Of a stretch of DNA of 23,110 nt, positions 8,504 through 15,776 are shown in pieces (position 1 is the stretch's first letter; each line of letters opens with the position of its first letter). The stretch spans positions 1 to 23,110 of the forward strand of contig JBJOGJ010000035.1 in assembly GCA_046048295.1 (NCBI GenBank), read 5' to 3'. Position numbers and translations under genes: made by a program. This DNA is from CBDCWA01 sp046048295. GTDB lineage: Bacteria > Pseudomonadota > Alphaproteobacteria > Rhizobiales > Hyphomicrobiaceae. The notes below the pieces were generated by a model. It ran no database searches, was not told the DNA's origin, and saw nothing but the letters and a program-made list of their open reading frames with translations.

Positions 8504-10485
8504 TCCGCCGCCTCCGCCGCCACCTGCCGTCGCCCGCTCGCCCGCCGGGGCGCCCCCACCCGCAGCCGCCGGTCCGAGAGCGATAGCAGGCCGCCGAGGA
8601 ACATGATGATGGTGCCGATCCAGATGAGGCGAACCAGCGGGTTGAAATAGAGCCTCACTGCAAAGCCGCCGTTCGGTTGTGGATCGCCGAGCACGGCATA
8701 GAGGTCGCCCCGCCAGGAAACCCAGATACCGGCTTCGGTCGTCGGTTGCGGTGGCTGGTCGTAGACACGCTTTGACGGCGCAAGCGTAGCAACGATGTGG
8801 TCGCCGGACTTGACCTCGAACTGTCCGACCTGTGCCTGCCAGTTGGGGCCGCGCTCGGGTGCCACGCCTCTGAAATTGATCTGATAGCCTGCGATCTCCG
8901 TCGTCTCGCCAGGCTTCATCGCAAGGATCTTCTCGCTCTGCCAAGCGCTCGTCGCCACGATGCCGATGACCATGACACCGACGCCGAAGTGAGCCGTTGC
9001 GGTGCCGAGGACGGATCTTGGAAGCCCCCTGAGACGCGCCATGGAATCGCCGAGCGACGCTGTGCCGAGCCGCGTCCGGTAGACCAGTTCCGCCAGAGCT
9101 CCGAGCACGACCCAGATCCCGACCGCCATGGCGAGTGGCGCCAGCACCGGCCCCCTGTATGCCACCGCGTAGATCGTAACGGTAGCCATGCCGGTCGCTG
9201 CGGCGACCCATGTGAGCCGCTGTGCCGCCGCATAGAGATCGCCGCGCTTCCAGGCCAGCATCGGCCCGAACGGCAGCGCGATCAGCAGTGGGATCATCAG
9301 CGGCACGAAAGTCAGGTTGAAGTAGGGTGCGCCGACTGAAATGGTGAAGCCTGCGGCCTCTGCAGCGAGCGGATAGAGAGTGCCCATGAGCACGGTCGCG
9401 CAGGCCGTCGTCAGCAGAATGTTGTTGAGGACGAGGCTGCCCTCGCGGCTGATGGGTGCGAAGACGCCGCCGGAAGAGAGTGACTGGGCGCGCCACGCGA
9501 ACAGCGAAAGCGAGCCGCCAACGAACAGCAAGAGGATGAACAGGATTGCCACCCCGCGCGCCGGGTCTACGGCGAAAGCATGCACCGAGGAAAGCACGCC
9601 GGAGCGGACCAGGAATGCCCCCATCAGTGACAGCGAGAAGGCGAGGATGGCAAGCAGGATGGTCCAGACCTTCAGGGACTCGCGCTTTTCCATCACCACT
9701 GCCGAGTGCAGCAGCGCCGTTGCCGCCAGCCAGGGCATGAAGGATGCGTTCTCGACGGGGTCCCAGAACCACCAGCCGCCCCAACCGAGTTCATAGTAGG
9801 CCCACCACGAGCCCATCGCGATCCCGACCGAGAGAAACATCCACGCAGCGAGCGTCCAGGGCCTGACCCAGCGTGCCCACCTGGCGTCGATTCGCCCCTC
9901 TATGAGTGCTGCCACGGCGAAGGAGAAGCAGATGGAAAGACCGACGTAGCCGGCGTAGAGGAACGGCGGGTGCAAGGCCAGCGCCGGATCCTGCAGGATC
10001 GGGTTCAGTCCCTGCCCGTCGAGCGGCGGCGGATCGAGCCGCGTGAACGGGTTCGACGTCAACAGGATGAACAGTAGGAACGCCACCGTGATCGATGCCT
10101 GTGTACCGAGCACGTAGGCCTTGAGCCGCACCGGCAGGTTCTGGCCGAACATGGCCACCGCTGCCCCGTACAGCGCCAGTATCAGCACCCAGAGCAGCAT
10201 CGAGCCCTCGTGGTTCCCCCACACGCCGGAGATCCGGTAGACCAGCGGTTTGGTCGAGTGCGAGTGCTCGGCCACCAAGGACGCTGTGAAGTCGGAGACG
10301 ACGAAGGCGTGCGTCAGTGCGAGGAACGCCGCGAGCAGCAGCACGAACTGCACGACCGCTGCATCGGATGTCGCTCTCAGCAAAGCGTCATTGCCGAGCC
10401 GCGCTGCCGCGATGGGCAGCGCCATCTGCGCCAGCGCGACGGCAAGAGCGAGCGCGACCGCAAAATGTCCGATCTCGATGATCAC
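8500..10485 (-). CDS. ccmF: Cytochrome c haem lyase subunit CcmF
   Basis: Polytopic inner-membrane haem-handling protein that takes haem from holo-CcmE and attaches it to apocytochrome c. The 661-aa length is normal for CcmF. Many hydrophobic helices are visible across the protein, and the haem-binding WWD region is present as WGGWWFWDPVENAS (about 235-248), flanked by conserved histidines in VWGNHEGS (about 88-95) and LHSAVV (about 259-264). It starts at GTG 10485 with GGAGG seven bases upstream; that ribosome site lies against the ccmE stop, 12 bases away. Its stop overlaps the ccmH start. Everything expected of the family is present and no truncation is seen. The ABC transporter genes ccmABCD and the thioredoxin-like ccmG are not in this window. 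Confidence 0.97.
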   Translation of the reverse strand: MIIEIGHFAVALALAVALAQMALPIAAARLGNDALLRATSDAAVVQFVLLLAAFLALTHAFVVSDFTASLVAEHSHSTKPLVYRISGVWGNHEGSMLLWVLILALYGAAVAMFGQNLPVRLKAYVLGTQASITVAFLLFILLTSNPFTRLDPPPLDGQGLNPILQDPALALHPPFLYAGYVGLSICFSFAVAALIEGRIDARWARWVRPWTLAAWMFLSVGIAMGSWWAYYELGWGGWWFWDPVENASFMPWLAATALLHSAVVMEKRESLKVWTILLAILAFSLSLMGAFLVRSGVLSSVHAFAVDPARGVAILFILLLFVGGSLSLFAWRAQSLSSGGVFAPISREGSLVLNNILLTTACATVLMGTLYPLAAEAAGFTISVGAPYFNLTFVPLMIPLLIALPFGPMLAWKRGDLYAAAQRLTWVAAATGMATVTIYAVAYRGPVLAPLAMAVGIWVVLGALAELVYRTRLGTASLGDSMARLRGLPRSVLGTATAHFGVGVMVIGIVATSAWQSEKILAMKPGETTEIAGYQINFRGVAPERGPNWQAQVGQFEVKSGDHIVATLAPSKRVYDQPPQPTTEAGIWVSWRGDLYAVLGDPQPNGGFAVRLYFNPLVRLIWIGTIIMFLGGLLSLSDRRLRVGAPRRASGRRQVAAEAAE

Positions 10486-10497
10486 GCGAATTCCTCC

Positions 10498-10968
10498 CTA
10501 GCTGCCCGAGCCGGGCGCCGTCTTCTGTACTTCGCCCTGCCCCTGCCAGACGCCCTTTTCCTTGAGCGCCTTTGCAACCTCGGGCGGCATGTAGTTTTCG
10601 TCGTGCTTGGCGAGCACGGTCTCGGCAACGAATGCCCCGGCGACCGTCAGCTTGCCCTCCGCAACCACGCCCTGGCCTTCACGGAACAGATCGGGCAGCA
10701 CACCTTCGTAGGTCACGTTGATCGTCTTGATCGTGTCCGTGATTGCGAATGAAACCTTCGTACCTTCGCCACGCTTTACCGAACCATTGGCGACGAGGCC
10801 GCCCAGCCGGATGCGCTGGCCTGGCTCGATCTTCTTCGCGGCGATGTCGGAAGGAGAGTGGAAGAACACGATCGTGTCCCTGAGTGCGAACAGCACGAGT
10901 ATGCTGGCGATCGCCAGCACGCCGACGCTTACGCCGATGAGCACCGCGCGTCTCTGCTTGCGTGTCAT
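10498..10968 (-). CDS. ccmE: Cytochrome c maturation haem chaperone CcmE
   Basis: Periplasmic haem chaperone that binds haem covalently through a histidine and delivers it to CcmF. The 156-aa product has a single N-terminal membrane anchor (about 8-30) preceded by basic residues, then an OB-fold beta-barrel. The haem-binding motif is seen as KHDENY, with H122 as the covalent ligand and Y126 close by; this is the common HxxxY form. The ATG at 10968 was chosen because the protein then begins MTRKQRR, as in CcmE homologues, with GGAG seven bases upstream. A longer open frame to 11097 only overlaps ccmI. The gene is 40 bases after ccmI and 12 bases before ccmF. Confidence 0.96.
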   Translation of the reverse strand: MTRKQRRAVLIGVSVGVLAIASILVLFALRDTIVFFHSPSDIAAKKIEPGQRIRLGGLVANGSVKRGEGTKVSFAITDTIKTINVTYEGVLPDLFREGQGVVAEGKLTVAGAFVAETVLAKHDENYMPPEVAKALKEKGVWQGQGEVQKTAPGSGS

Positions 10969-11008
10969 CGCTGCGCTCCGAATGTGACCGTTGTGTCCGC
11001 TTCGATTA

Positions 11009-12139
11009 TCACGACTGAAGTCCCAGTTGTCTCGCCCAGTCTTCGATTGCCGCAAGGCTCTTCGCATTGCCTGCAAGGCCTTTGCGGGCTTCTGCAAGCG
11101 CCGCCAGTGCTTTCTCCCGCTGGCCGAGTACCATGTAGGACCGCATGAGCTTTTTCCAGCCCTCCACGTCGCGGCCGTCTTCTTTCAGGCGCGCTGCGAG
11201 CCCCGCCACCATGTTCTCGATCATTGCGCCGCGTTCACCGGCACTCATGTCTTGCGCCGCAGCAGCATCCGCCGCCGTTGGTCCGCGAGGTGCGTCCTGG
11301 ACACCGAGCCTCTTCTTGAGCCCATCGAGTCGCGCCACCACGAGCGGCCGCCATTTCGCGTCGGCCGGCGCCTCTTCGAGCAGTGCGGTGAAGTCGCGAG
11401 CGGCTTCTTCCAGCTTGCCGTCCTGCTCCTTTGCCACGGCAATCCAGAACCTTGGCTCCGGCGCCTCCGGGGACAGCGTAAGAACGTTCTCGTAGGCTTT
11501 GCGCGCGGTTTCCGTCACCACGCCGTCGTTGGCGAGGATGGTTGCCTGGGCGAGCCCTGCAAGCCGCCCTGGGGACTCACCGAGTATCCGCCCCGCCCTC
11601 GTGTAGGCGTTTGCGGCATCGCGAAAGCGTCCCTGGGTCATGTAGACGGGCGCGATGACGTCCCAGCCTCGTCCATCTTCGGGGTGTTCCCTGAGCCGCT
11701 TCTCGACCATCGCGATGAGGTCGGAGACCCGCGCATCCTTTGCCATGCTGGCAGCCACGCGCTCGGCCAGTGGCTGGCCCTGCAGCCACGGTTTGCCGCC
11801 GATCAGATAGATGCCGACGGCGATCAGGGTGACGACCGCGCCGAGCCCCACTGCGATGTTGCCCGGCAGGCGGTGTTCGCGATCCTCTGCGGAGGCGGCG
11901 GCATCGGCCGCGGCGATCAGCCGTCGCGAAATCTCGATACGCGCACCTTCCGCCTCGGCCTCGGTGATGAGCCCACGGGCCAGGTCTGCCTCGACTTCGT
12001 CAAGTTGATCCCGGTAGATCGCCGTGTCTGGACCTTCGCCCGCTTCAGCTTGGACGGGGCCGCCCCGCCCCGCGAGCGGGCGCAGCATCGCCATTAAGGC
12101 GGCAGCCGTCATGACGGCAAAGATCAGCCACACCAGCAT
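11009..12139 (-). CDS. ccmI: Cytochrome c maturation TPR chaperone CcmI (CycH)
   Basis: Membrane-anchored chaperone that binds the C-terminus of apocytochromes c and presents them to CcmF/CcmH. The 376-aa product has TM1 at about 2-19, then the conserved cytoplasmic stretch IYRDQLDEVEADLARG (about 41-56) that marks CcmI, and TM2 at about 94-115. A periplasmic TPR domain follows from about 140 to the end, with helix pairs such as GRGWDVIAPVYMTQGRF. I chose the ATG at 12139; a TTG two codons upstream (12145) is a possible alternative. It is the first gene of ccmIEFH and lies 137 bases after the lipoprotein gene, with a candidate promoter in that gap. Confidence 0.95.
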   Translation of the reverse strand: MLVWLIFAVMTAAALMAMLRPLAGRGGPVQAEAGEGPDTAIYRDQLDEVEADLARGLITEAEAEGARIEISRRLIAAADAAASAEDREHRLPGNIAVGLGAVVTLIAVGIYLIGGKPWLQGQPLAERVAASMAKDARVSDLIAMVEKRLREHPEDGRGWDVIAPVYMTQGRFRDAANAYTRAGRILGESPGRLAGLAQATILANDGVVTETARKAYENVLTLSPEAPEPRFWIAVAKEQDGKLEEAARDFTALLEEAPADAKWRPLVVARLDGLKKRLGVQDAPRGPTAADAAAAQDMSAGERGAMIENMVAGLAARLKEDGRDVEGWKKLMRSYMVLGQREKALAALAEARKGLAGNAKSLAAIEDWARQLGLQS

Positions 12140-12176
12140 GTCCAAGTCCGTTCCCCGCAGCAGATGTTGCGTTTAG

Positions 12177-12205
12177 GGAATAGGTGTAGCGAGCCCATAC
12201 GGCAA
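12177..12205 (-). promoter_or_regulatory. Candidate promoter for ccmIEFH
   Basis: On the minus strand, TTGCCG (12200-12205) and TATTCC (12177-12182) are separated by 17 bases and end 37 bases before the ccmI start. Each box matches the sigma-70 consensus only in part. The case rests mainly on position, in the 137-base gap between the lipoprotein gene and ccmI. Confidence 0.3.
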
Positions 12206-12276
12206 GGGCAGGGCGCCGTTAAGTGACCCAGTGTCGCGAATTTTGCGCTGCGGGCGCCGCCGGCTGGCCCGGTCTG

Positions 12277-12759
12277 TCAACCAACGTTCTGCCAGGTGCC
12301 GTCCGGATTCCGGCAGGCAAGGCCGCGCATCACCTGCGGCCTTCCATCTATGAAGATCCGGTGGGTGTATTCGCGGCAGTTCTGGCCGCCGCGGTCGAAC
12401 GGCGCCCCGGGCACCACCTCGCCGTAGCGGCCATTGTCCGGGTTGCGCCACGGGATCCGCTCGCCTGAACGCCCCCGCTCCAGCGCTGCGAATTCGGCCT
12501 GCTGCGCCAGGAGACGGTCCTGCCGGTCGAGCGAGCGCCCGATCTCGTTGCCGACGATTCCGCCCACGACCGCACCGATTGCTGTCGCTGCAATGCGCCC
12601 ACCGCCTCGGCCGACCTGGTTGCCCAGGATGCCACCGGCGATTGCGCCGACCGCCAGGCCGGTATCGGCCTTAGTAGGCCCGTCCGGTCCGCATCCGGCG
12701 AGCGTAAGCGACAGGCAGAGCCCTGCGGCAGCAATGATCCTGTGCATCATCTTCCCCAT
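12277..12759 (-). CDS. Glycine-zipper 17-kDa-antigen-like outer membrane lipoprotein
   Basis: Probable surface or outer-membrane lipoprotein. In the 160-aa product a signal peptide ends in the lipobox LAGC with C23 as the lipidated residue. A glycine zipper follows at about 33-75, with repeated GxxxG spacing in segments such as GLAVGAIAGGILGNQVG and AIGAVVGGIVGNEIG (Gly_zipper_2TM, as in rickettsial 17-kDa antigen). A short helix, then a C-terminal domain from about 97 with WRNPDNGRYGEVVPG and CRNPDGTW, resembles the RT0821/Lpp0805 surface-antigen family; its two cysteines could form a disulfide. The start at 12759 is the first ATG giving a good signal peptide; ATGs at 12750 and 12747 are possible. 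The leader holds a stem-loop at 12787-12812. The molecular role is unknown; envelope integrity is a guess from the family. Confidence 0.88.
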   Translation of the reverse strand: MGKMMHRIIAAAGLCLSLTLAGCGPDGPTKADTGLAVGAIAGGILGNQVGRGGGRIAATAIGAVVGGIVGNEIGRSLDRQDRLLAQQAEFAALERGRSGERIPWRNPDNGRYGEVVPGAPFDRGGQNCREYTHRIFIDGRPQVMRGLACRNPDGTWQNVG

Positions 12760-12786
12760 GGCTATGAGCGTCTTTCCCTGTAGGTC

Positions 12787-12812
12787 CGTTGCCTCCCGAT
12801 GTGAAGGCAACG
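12787..12812 (-). other. Perfect 8-bp stem-loop in the lipoprotein leader
   Basis: CGTTGCCT (12805-12812) and AGGCAACG (12787-12794) on the minus strand pair perfectly over eight bases with a ten-base loop, 27 bases upstream of the lipoprotein start at 12759. It could be an mRNA-stabilising 5' structure, a protein site or an sRNA target. No T-run follows it. Confidence 0.4.
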
Positions 12813-12995
12813 AGCGGGAAGATGCAGTATCGTCAGCCGAGCCCTATCGAGCCGGATTCGGGCAAAAGTGCGGCCCGGGGGGACGGAAACCTGATCCATC
12901 CCACACGATTTATGAGCGAGTGTTGCAGCGCGGCAGGCGAACCCGAGAGCGAACGGCCAGGTCGGCGCTGGGTAGTTTCTTGCGCAATTGGCGGC

Positions 12996-14378
12996 CTACG
13001 CGGCTGGCAGCTCGAGGATCGCCTTCAAGCCGCCATGGCCCGAGGCCTCGAGCCGAAACCCGCCCTCGTACGACGTCGCAAGATCCGTGACGATGGACAA
13101 GCCCAGTCCGGAGCCGGGCTTCGTCTCGTCCAGTCTGAGGCCGCGCTTGCCGAGCCTGGCGCGCTGCGAATCGCTGAGGCCCGGCCCGTCGTCCTCGACA
13201 GTGATGACAAGCCGCCTGCGCCCCGTCCTGGCAGTCGTCGCCGTCGGCTCAACGGCCACGTGGACAGTACCGTTCGCCCACTTGCAGGCATTGTCCATGA
13301 GGTTTCCGAGCATCTCTTCGAGGTCGTGCTGCTCACCCTGGAATTTCGCATTCTCCGGACAGCTGACACGGATCACGATGCCACGATCGCGATAGATGCG
13401 CTCAAGCGCGCGCTGCAGGGACATCGTCACCGGCATGATCTGCGTCACACGGCCCACCGTGCCGGTTCGTGCCACCATCCGCGCTCGATCCAGGTAGAGG
13501 CTCACCTGGTCACCCATGATGCGGGCCTGCTCGGCGACCTTTTTTGCAAACTGGCTCTCTTTCTCGGCAGCCTCATTCGTAATGACGGAAAGTGGCGTCT
13601 TGAGCGCGTGAGCGAGATTCCCGACCTGGGTCCTGGCCCGCTCGATGATGCTCTGGTTGGACTCGATGAGTGCGTTGAGTTCCACTTGAAGCGGTACGAT
13701 TTCCGCCGGCAGTTCGCCCTCGAGTTTCTCGGCATCGCCGGAGCGGATGTCCGCCAGGCCCTTCTCTATGGCCCGGAGCGGCAGCAGTCCGAAATGGACC
13801 TGGAATAATGTCACCGCCACCAGCCCGAGGCCGGCCAGGGAGAGCGCCGTGGCGAGCCTTGTCGTGAACAGCGAGACCCGAGCCTCCAGCCAGTCGAGTG
13901 GTGCCGCTACCGTGAACGAGAAATTTCGCGCAGCCGCGCCGCTGCCGATTGTATGCACCGTCTCTGCGATACGAAGTTCCTGCTCGTTCGGGCCCTCGAC
14001 GTTGAGCCATCTGAGACCCTGCGGGTCGGCATCGACGTCCTCCAGAAGTGGCGAGGGGAGGGTGCCGGTGGCGAGCGAGGCGGACACGAACCGTGGGCCC
14101 TTCGTCGGCGGAATGGGCTTTATCTGCCAGTACCAGCCGGACTGGCTGATCTCGAACAGGGGCTCGCCGATATTCTTCGGAAGCGTGGGAATGCCATCCA
14201 CGTTGTCGACGCTATCCGCGACGATGACTGTGAGCAGCGTCTTCATTCGGTCGTCGAAGCTGCTTTGCACCTCGTCGCGATAGAGCGAGTGAATGATCAG
14301 CCCGGCCAGTGGCAGGACGATGAGCGTCCAGACCGCCGCCGTTGCAAATAGCCGGAAGGCGAGCGAATTAAGCTTCAT
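12996..14378 (-). CDS. feuQ: Sensor histidine kinase FeuQ (PhoQ-like)
   Basis: Inner-membrane sensor kinase paired with FeuP; in Sinorhizobium meliloti this pair responds to low osmolarity and controls cyclic glucan export. The 460-aa product has TM1 at about 10-30, a periplasmic sensor domain (about 31-172) and TM2 at about 176-198, followed by a HAMP-like linker. The H-box NLAHALKTPL has H257, the form typical of PhoQ/FeuQ kinases. The ATPase domain has N363 in the N-box, EDDGPG at 395-400 and GSGLGLSI at 422-429. The ATG at 14378 overlaps the feuP coding end by 11 bases, so expression is coupled. The name rests on gene order, the regulator's strong resemblance to FeuP, and the neighbouring ccmI; the ligand in this species is not known. 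Confidence 0.88.
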   Translation of the reverse strand: MKLNSLAFRLFATAAVWTLIVLPLAGLIIHSLYRDEVQSSFDDRMKTLLTVIVADSVDNVDGIPTLPKNIGEPLFEISQSGWYWQIKPIPPTKGPRFVSASLATGTLPSPLLEDVDADPQGLRWLNVEGPNEQELRIAETVHTIGSGAAARNFSFTVAAPLDWLEARVSLFTTRLATALSLAGLGLVAVTLFQVHFGLLPLRAIEKGLADIRSGDAEKLEGELPAEIVPLQVELNALIESNQSIIERARTQVGNLAHALKTPLSVITNEAAEKESQFAKKVAEQARIMGDQVSLYLDRARMVARTGTVGRVTQIMPVTMSLQRALERIYRDRGIVIRVSCPENAKFQGEQHDLEEMLGNLMDNACKWANGTVHVAVEPTATTARTGRRRLVITVEDDGPGLSDSQRARLGKRGLRLDETKPGSGLGLSIVTDLATSYEGGFRLEASGHGGLKAILELPAA

Positions 14379-15039
14379 CGCCGTCTTTGGAGAGGCGGTA
14401 GCCGAGCCCGCGGACGGTTTTTATGAGGTCGCCGGGGATCTTCTTCCGAAGACGGCCGATGAACACCTCGATCGTATTGCTGTCGCGGTCGAAATCCTGG
14501 TCGTAGAGATGCTCGACGAGTTCAGTCCGGGAGACGACCCTCTCGTTGTGGTGCATCAGGTACGCGAGGAGCCTGTACTCGTGCGATGTGAGCTTGATCG
14601 TTTGGCCCTCGTACGCCACACGCGCCGTCTTCGTGTCGAGCCGGAGCGGACCGCACTCGATCTCGCTGCTCGCATGTCCGCTCGCGCGGCGCATCTGCGC
14701 CCTGACGCGCGCCAGCAGTTCCTCCATGTGGAAAGGCTTGGCGACGTAGTCGTCTGCGCCAGCGTCCATGCCGGCCACCTTGTCGCTCCACCGGTCGCGG
14801 GCGGTGAGTATGATTACCGGCATCTTCCGGCCCGAGCGGCGCCACTGCTCGAGGACCGATATTCCGTCCATTTGCGGCAGCCCAAGGTCGAGCACGACGA
14901 GGTCGTAGGGTTCCGTGTCGCCCAGGAAGTACCCCTCCTCGCCGTCTTTGGCCGAATCGACGGCATAGCCGGCATCCGACAGCGCCTGCACTAGCTGCCG
15001 ATTAAGATCGGGATCATCTTCTACGACGAGAACGCGCAC
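14368..15039 (-). CDS. feuP: Response regulator FeuP (OmpR/PhoP family)
   Basis: Phosphorylation-controlled transcription activator; in Sinorhizobium FeuP is needed for osmotic induction of the cyclic glucan exporter gene ndvA. The 223-aa product has a receiver domain with E7/D8/D9, D51 in LDLGLPQMDG, T79 and K101 in AKPFHMEE, then a winged-helix domain from about 125 containing LTSHEYRLLAYLMHH and DSNTIEVFIGRLRKKI. These stretches agree with FeuP as I remember it. I chose GTG at 15039 because GGAGGA sits six bases upstream and the protein then starts VRVLVVEDD. A TTG at 15045 would be directly against that site. A perfect TATAAT lies 41 bases upstream, so feuPQ probably has its own promoter. 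Confidence 0.9.
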   Translation of the reverse strand: MRVLVVEDDPDLNRQLVQALSDAGYAVDSAKDGEEGYFLGDTEPYDLVVLDLGLPQMDGISVLEQWRRSGRKMPVIILTARDRWSDKVAGMDAGADDYVAKPFHMEELLARVRAQMRRASGHASSEIECGPLRLDTKTARVAYEGQTIKLTSHEYRLLAYLMHHNERVVSRTELVEHLYDQDFDRDSNTIEVFIGRLRKKIPGDLIKTVRGLGYRLSKDGDEA

Positions 15040-15079
15040 CCACAATCCTCCGTTGTCCGGTTATCGGGCGGAACGATTG

Positions 15080-15108
15080 ATTATATCGCTTCCAAGGCCG
15101 CATCGAAA
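15080..15108 (-). promoter_or_regulatory. Probable feuPQ promoter overlapping an inverted repeat
   Basis: On the minus strand, TATAAT (15080-15085) matches the -10 consensus at all six positions, with TTTCGA (15103-15108) as a weak -35 at a 17-base spacing. The 5' leader to the GTG start would be about 35 bases. A 7-bp inverted repeat, CAAGGCC/GGCCTTG (15093-15099 and 15109-15115), spans the -35 and could be an operator or a 3' hairpin of the upstream gene. Confidence 0.5.
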
Positions 15109-15125
15109 GGCCTTGTCTGAGTCTG

Positions 15126-15434
15126 TTACGGCCGTGCGTTGATGATATGTGTTCCAAGCCGCCCGTTACCCTTCTTCACCACCACACGGTAAACGTAGGT
15201 TTCGGGCGTCTTGCAGAGTACGGCCTTCAGCAGCTTGCCATCGTGCTTCGTTGCCACCTGGACCGTAAGCCGGTCGAGTGGGATCAGTCCCTCTCTGTGC
15301 GCGACGGGTGCCGCCGCCGACCAGTCCGCGTAGCAGGCCAGCGATTGCGACGCGGCTGCAGGCGCGGCCGCCGAAGCTGGCAGCAGCAGGGCGATGGCAA
15401 CAAGGGCGGCAGGGGCATTGATATTTGCTTTCAT
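15126..15434 (-). CDS. Small secreted PepSY-like protein, FeuN candidate
   Basis: A 102-aa protein with a clear signal peptide (about 1-29, core ALVAIALLLPASAA). The mature part has two cysteines (C34, C74) that could form a disulfide in the periplasm. It ends with a pattern like PepSY domains: PLDRL, then a Gly-Lys turn, then YVYRVVV, a GNGRLG turn and a final INA. It lies directly upstream of feuP, where Sinorhizobium has feuN, a small periplasmic protein that restrains FeuQ signalling. A similar role as a periplasmic modulator of the kinase is inferred from position, export signal and size, not from a sequence comparison. The ATG at 15434 gives the signal peptide; its ribosome site is weak. 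The gap to the lysis gene is 60 bases, and to feuP 86 bases. Confidence 0.8.
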   Translation of the reverse strand: MKANINAPAALVAIALLLPASAAAPAAASQSLACYADWSAAAPVAHREGLIPLDRLTVQVATKHDGKLLKAVLCKTPETYVYRVVVKKGNGRLGTHIINARP

Positions 15435-15494
15435 GCCGACGCTTATCCCAACCCTCGGCTTAACCAGCCATGAACGGCCACGCCGCCGTCACAA

Positions 15495-15776
15495 CTAGAG
15501 GCGAAGCGTCACCTGCTTCGAGACGAGCCGCGTGGAAGCGCGCGCCCGCCCCTGGATCACCATCAGCGTCCCGACGAGCCCGCCGACAGCCTGGGCGATC
15601 TGCACCACCTGTTCGCCGAGCAGCACGACGAGTTCGCTGGTGACGTTGAGGCCGAAGAGAGGCGCCACTACCGGCAGCACGGTCGATAGCCCTGTGATGA
15701 GCGAACCCCAGATGGTGAGCGATTCGCCCCACCACTTCTCTCCCGATTCGCTGCTCGCGGAATGTTGCGTGTCCAT
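15495..15776 (-). CDS. Holin-like product from an internal in-frame start
   Basis: A nested reading of the 3' end of the endolysin gene. ATG at 15776 (M342 of the long product) has AGGAG at 15785-15789, exactly eight bases upstream, as strong as any ribosome site in the window. The 93-aa product would have a short charged N-terminus, helix 1 at about 20-43, helix 2 at about 48-77 and a basic tail, which is the layout of a two-helix (class II) holin. Its stop is that of the long gene. Whether it is made in addition to the fused protein is inferred; some gene callers would report only the long form. The bases around the start are visibly lower in GC than the flanks. Confidence 0.6.
   Translation of the reverse strand: MDTQHSASSESGEKWWGESLTIWGSLITGLSTVLPVVAPLFGLNVTSELVVLLGEQVVQIAQAVGGLVGTLMVIQGRARASTRLVSKQVTLRL

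Noticed and set aside
8504..9784. N-terminal extension of the ccmH frame
   Set aside because: This part runs through ccmF in another frame and is Arg/Gly-rich without motifs; CcmH starts at 8503 with a signal peptide and an ATGA overlap.
10991..12097. Plus-strand open frame of 368 codons opposite ccmI
   Set aside because: The ccmI frame has clear membrane and TPR features; the antisense product is His/Arg-rich with no motif, as expected of a high-GC shadow.
12255..12265. Perfect TTGACA near the lipoprotein stop as a ccmI promoter
   Set aside because: No acceptable -10 follows at 16-18 bases; the bases there are GC-rich.
12211..12276. Possible intrinsic terminator after the lipoprotein gene
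   Set aside because: The GC-rich stretch can pair in several weak ways, but there is no clean stem followed by a T-run.
12789..13808. Plus-strand open frame of 339 codons opposite feuQ
   Set aside because: It overlaps the kinase ATPase and H-box coding region on the other strand and shows no domain.
15040..15045. TTG start of feuP two codons upstream
   Set aside because: The ribosome site GGAGGA would abut the codon; the GTG at 15039 has correct spacing and the family N-terminus.
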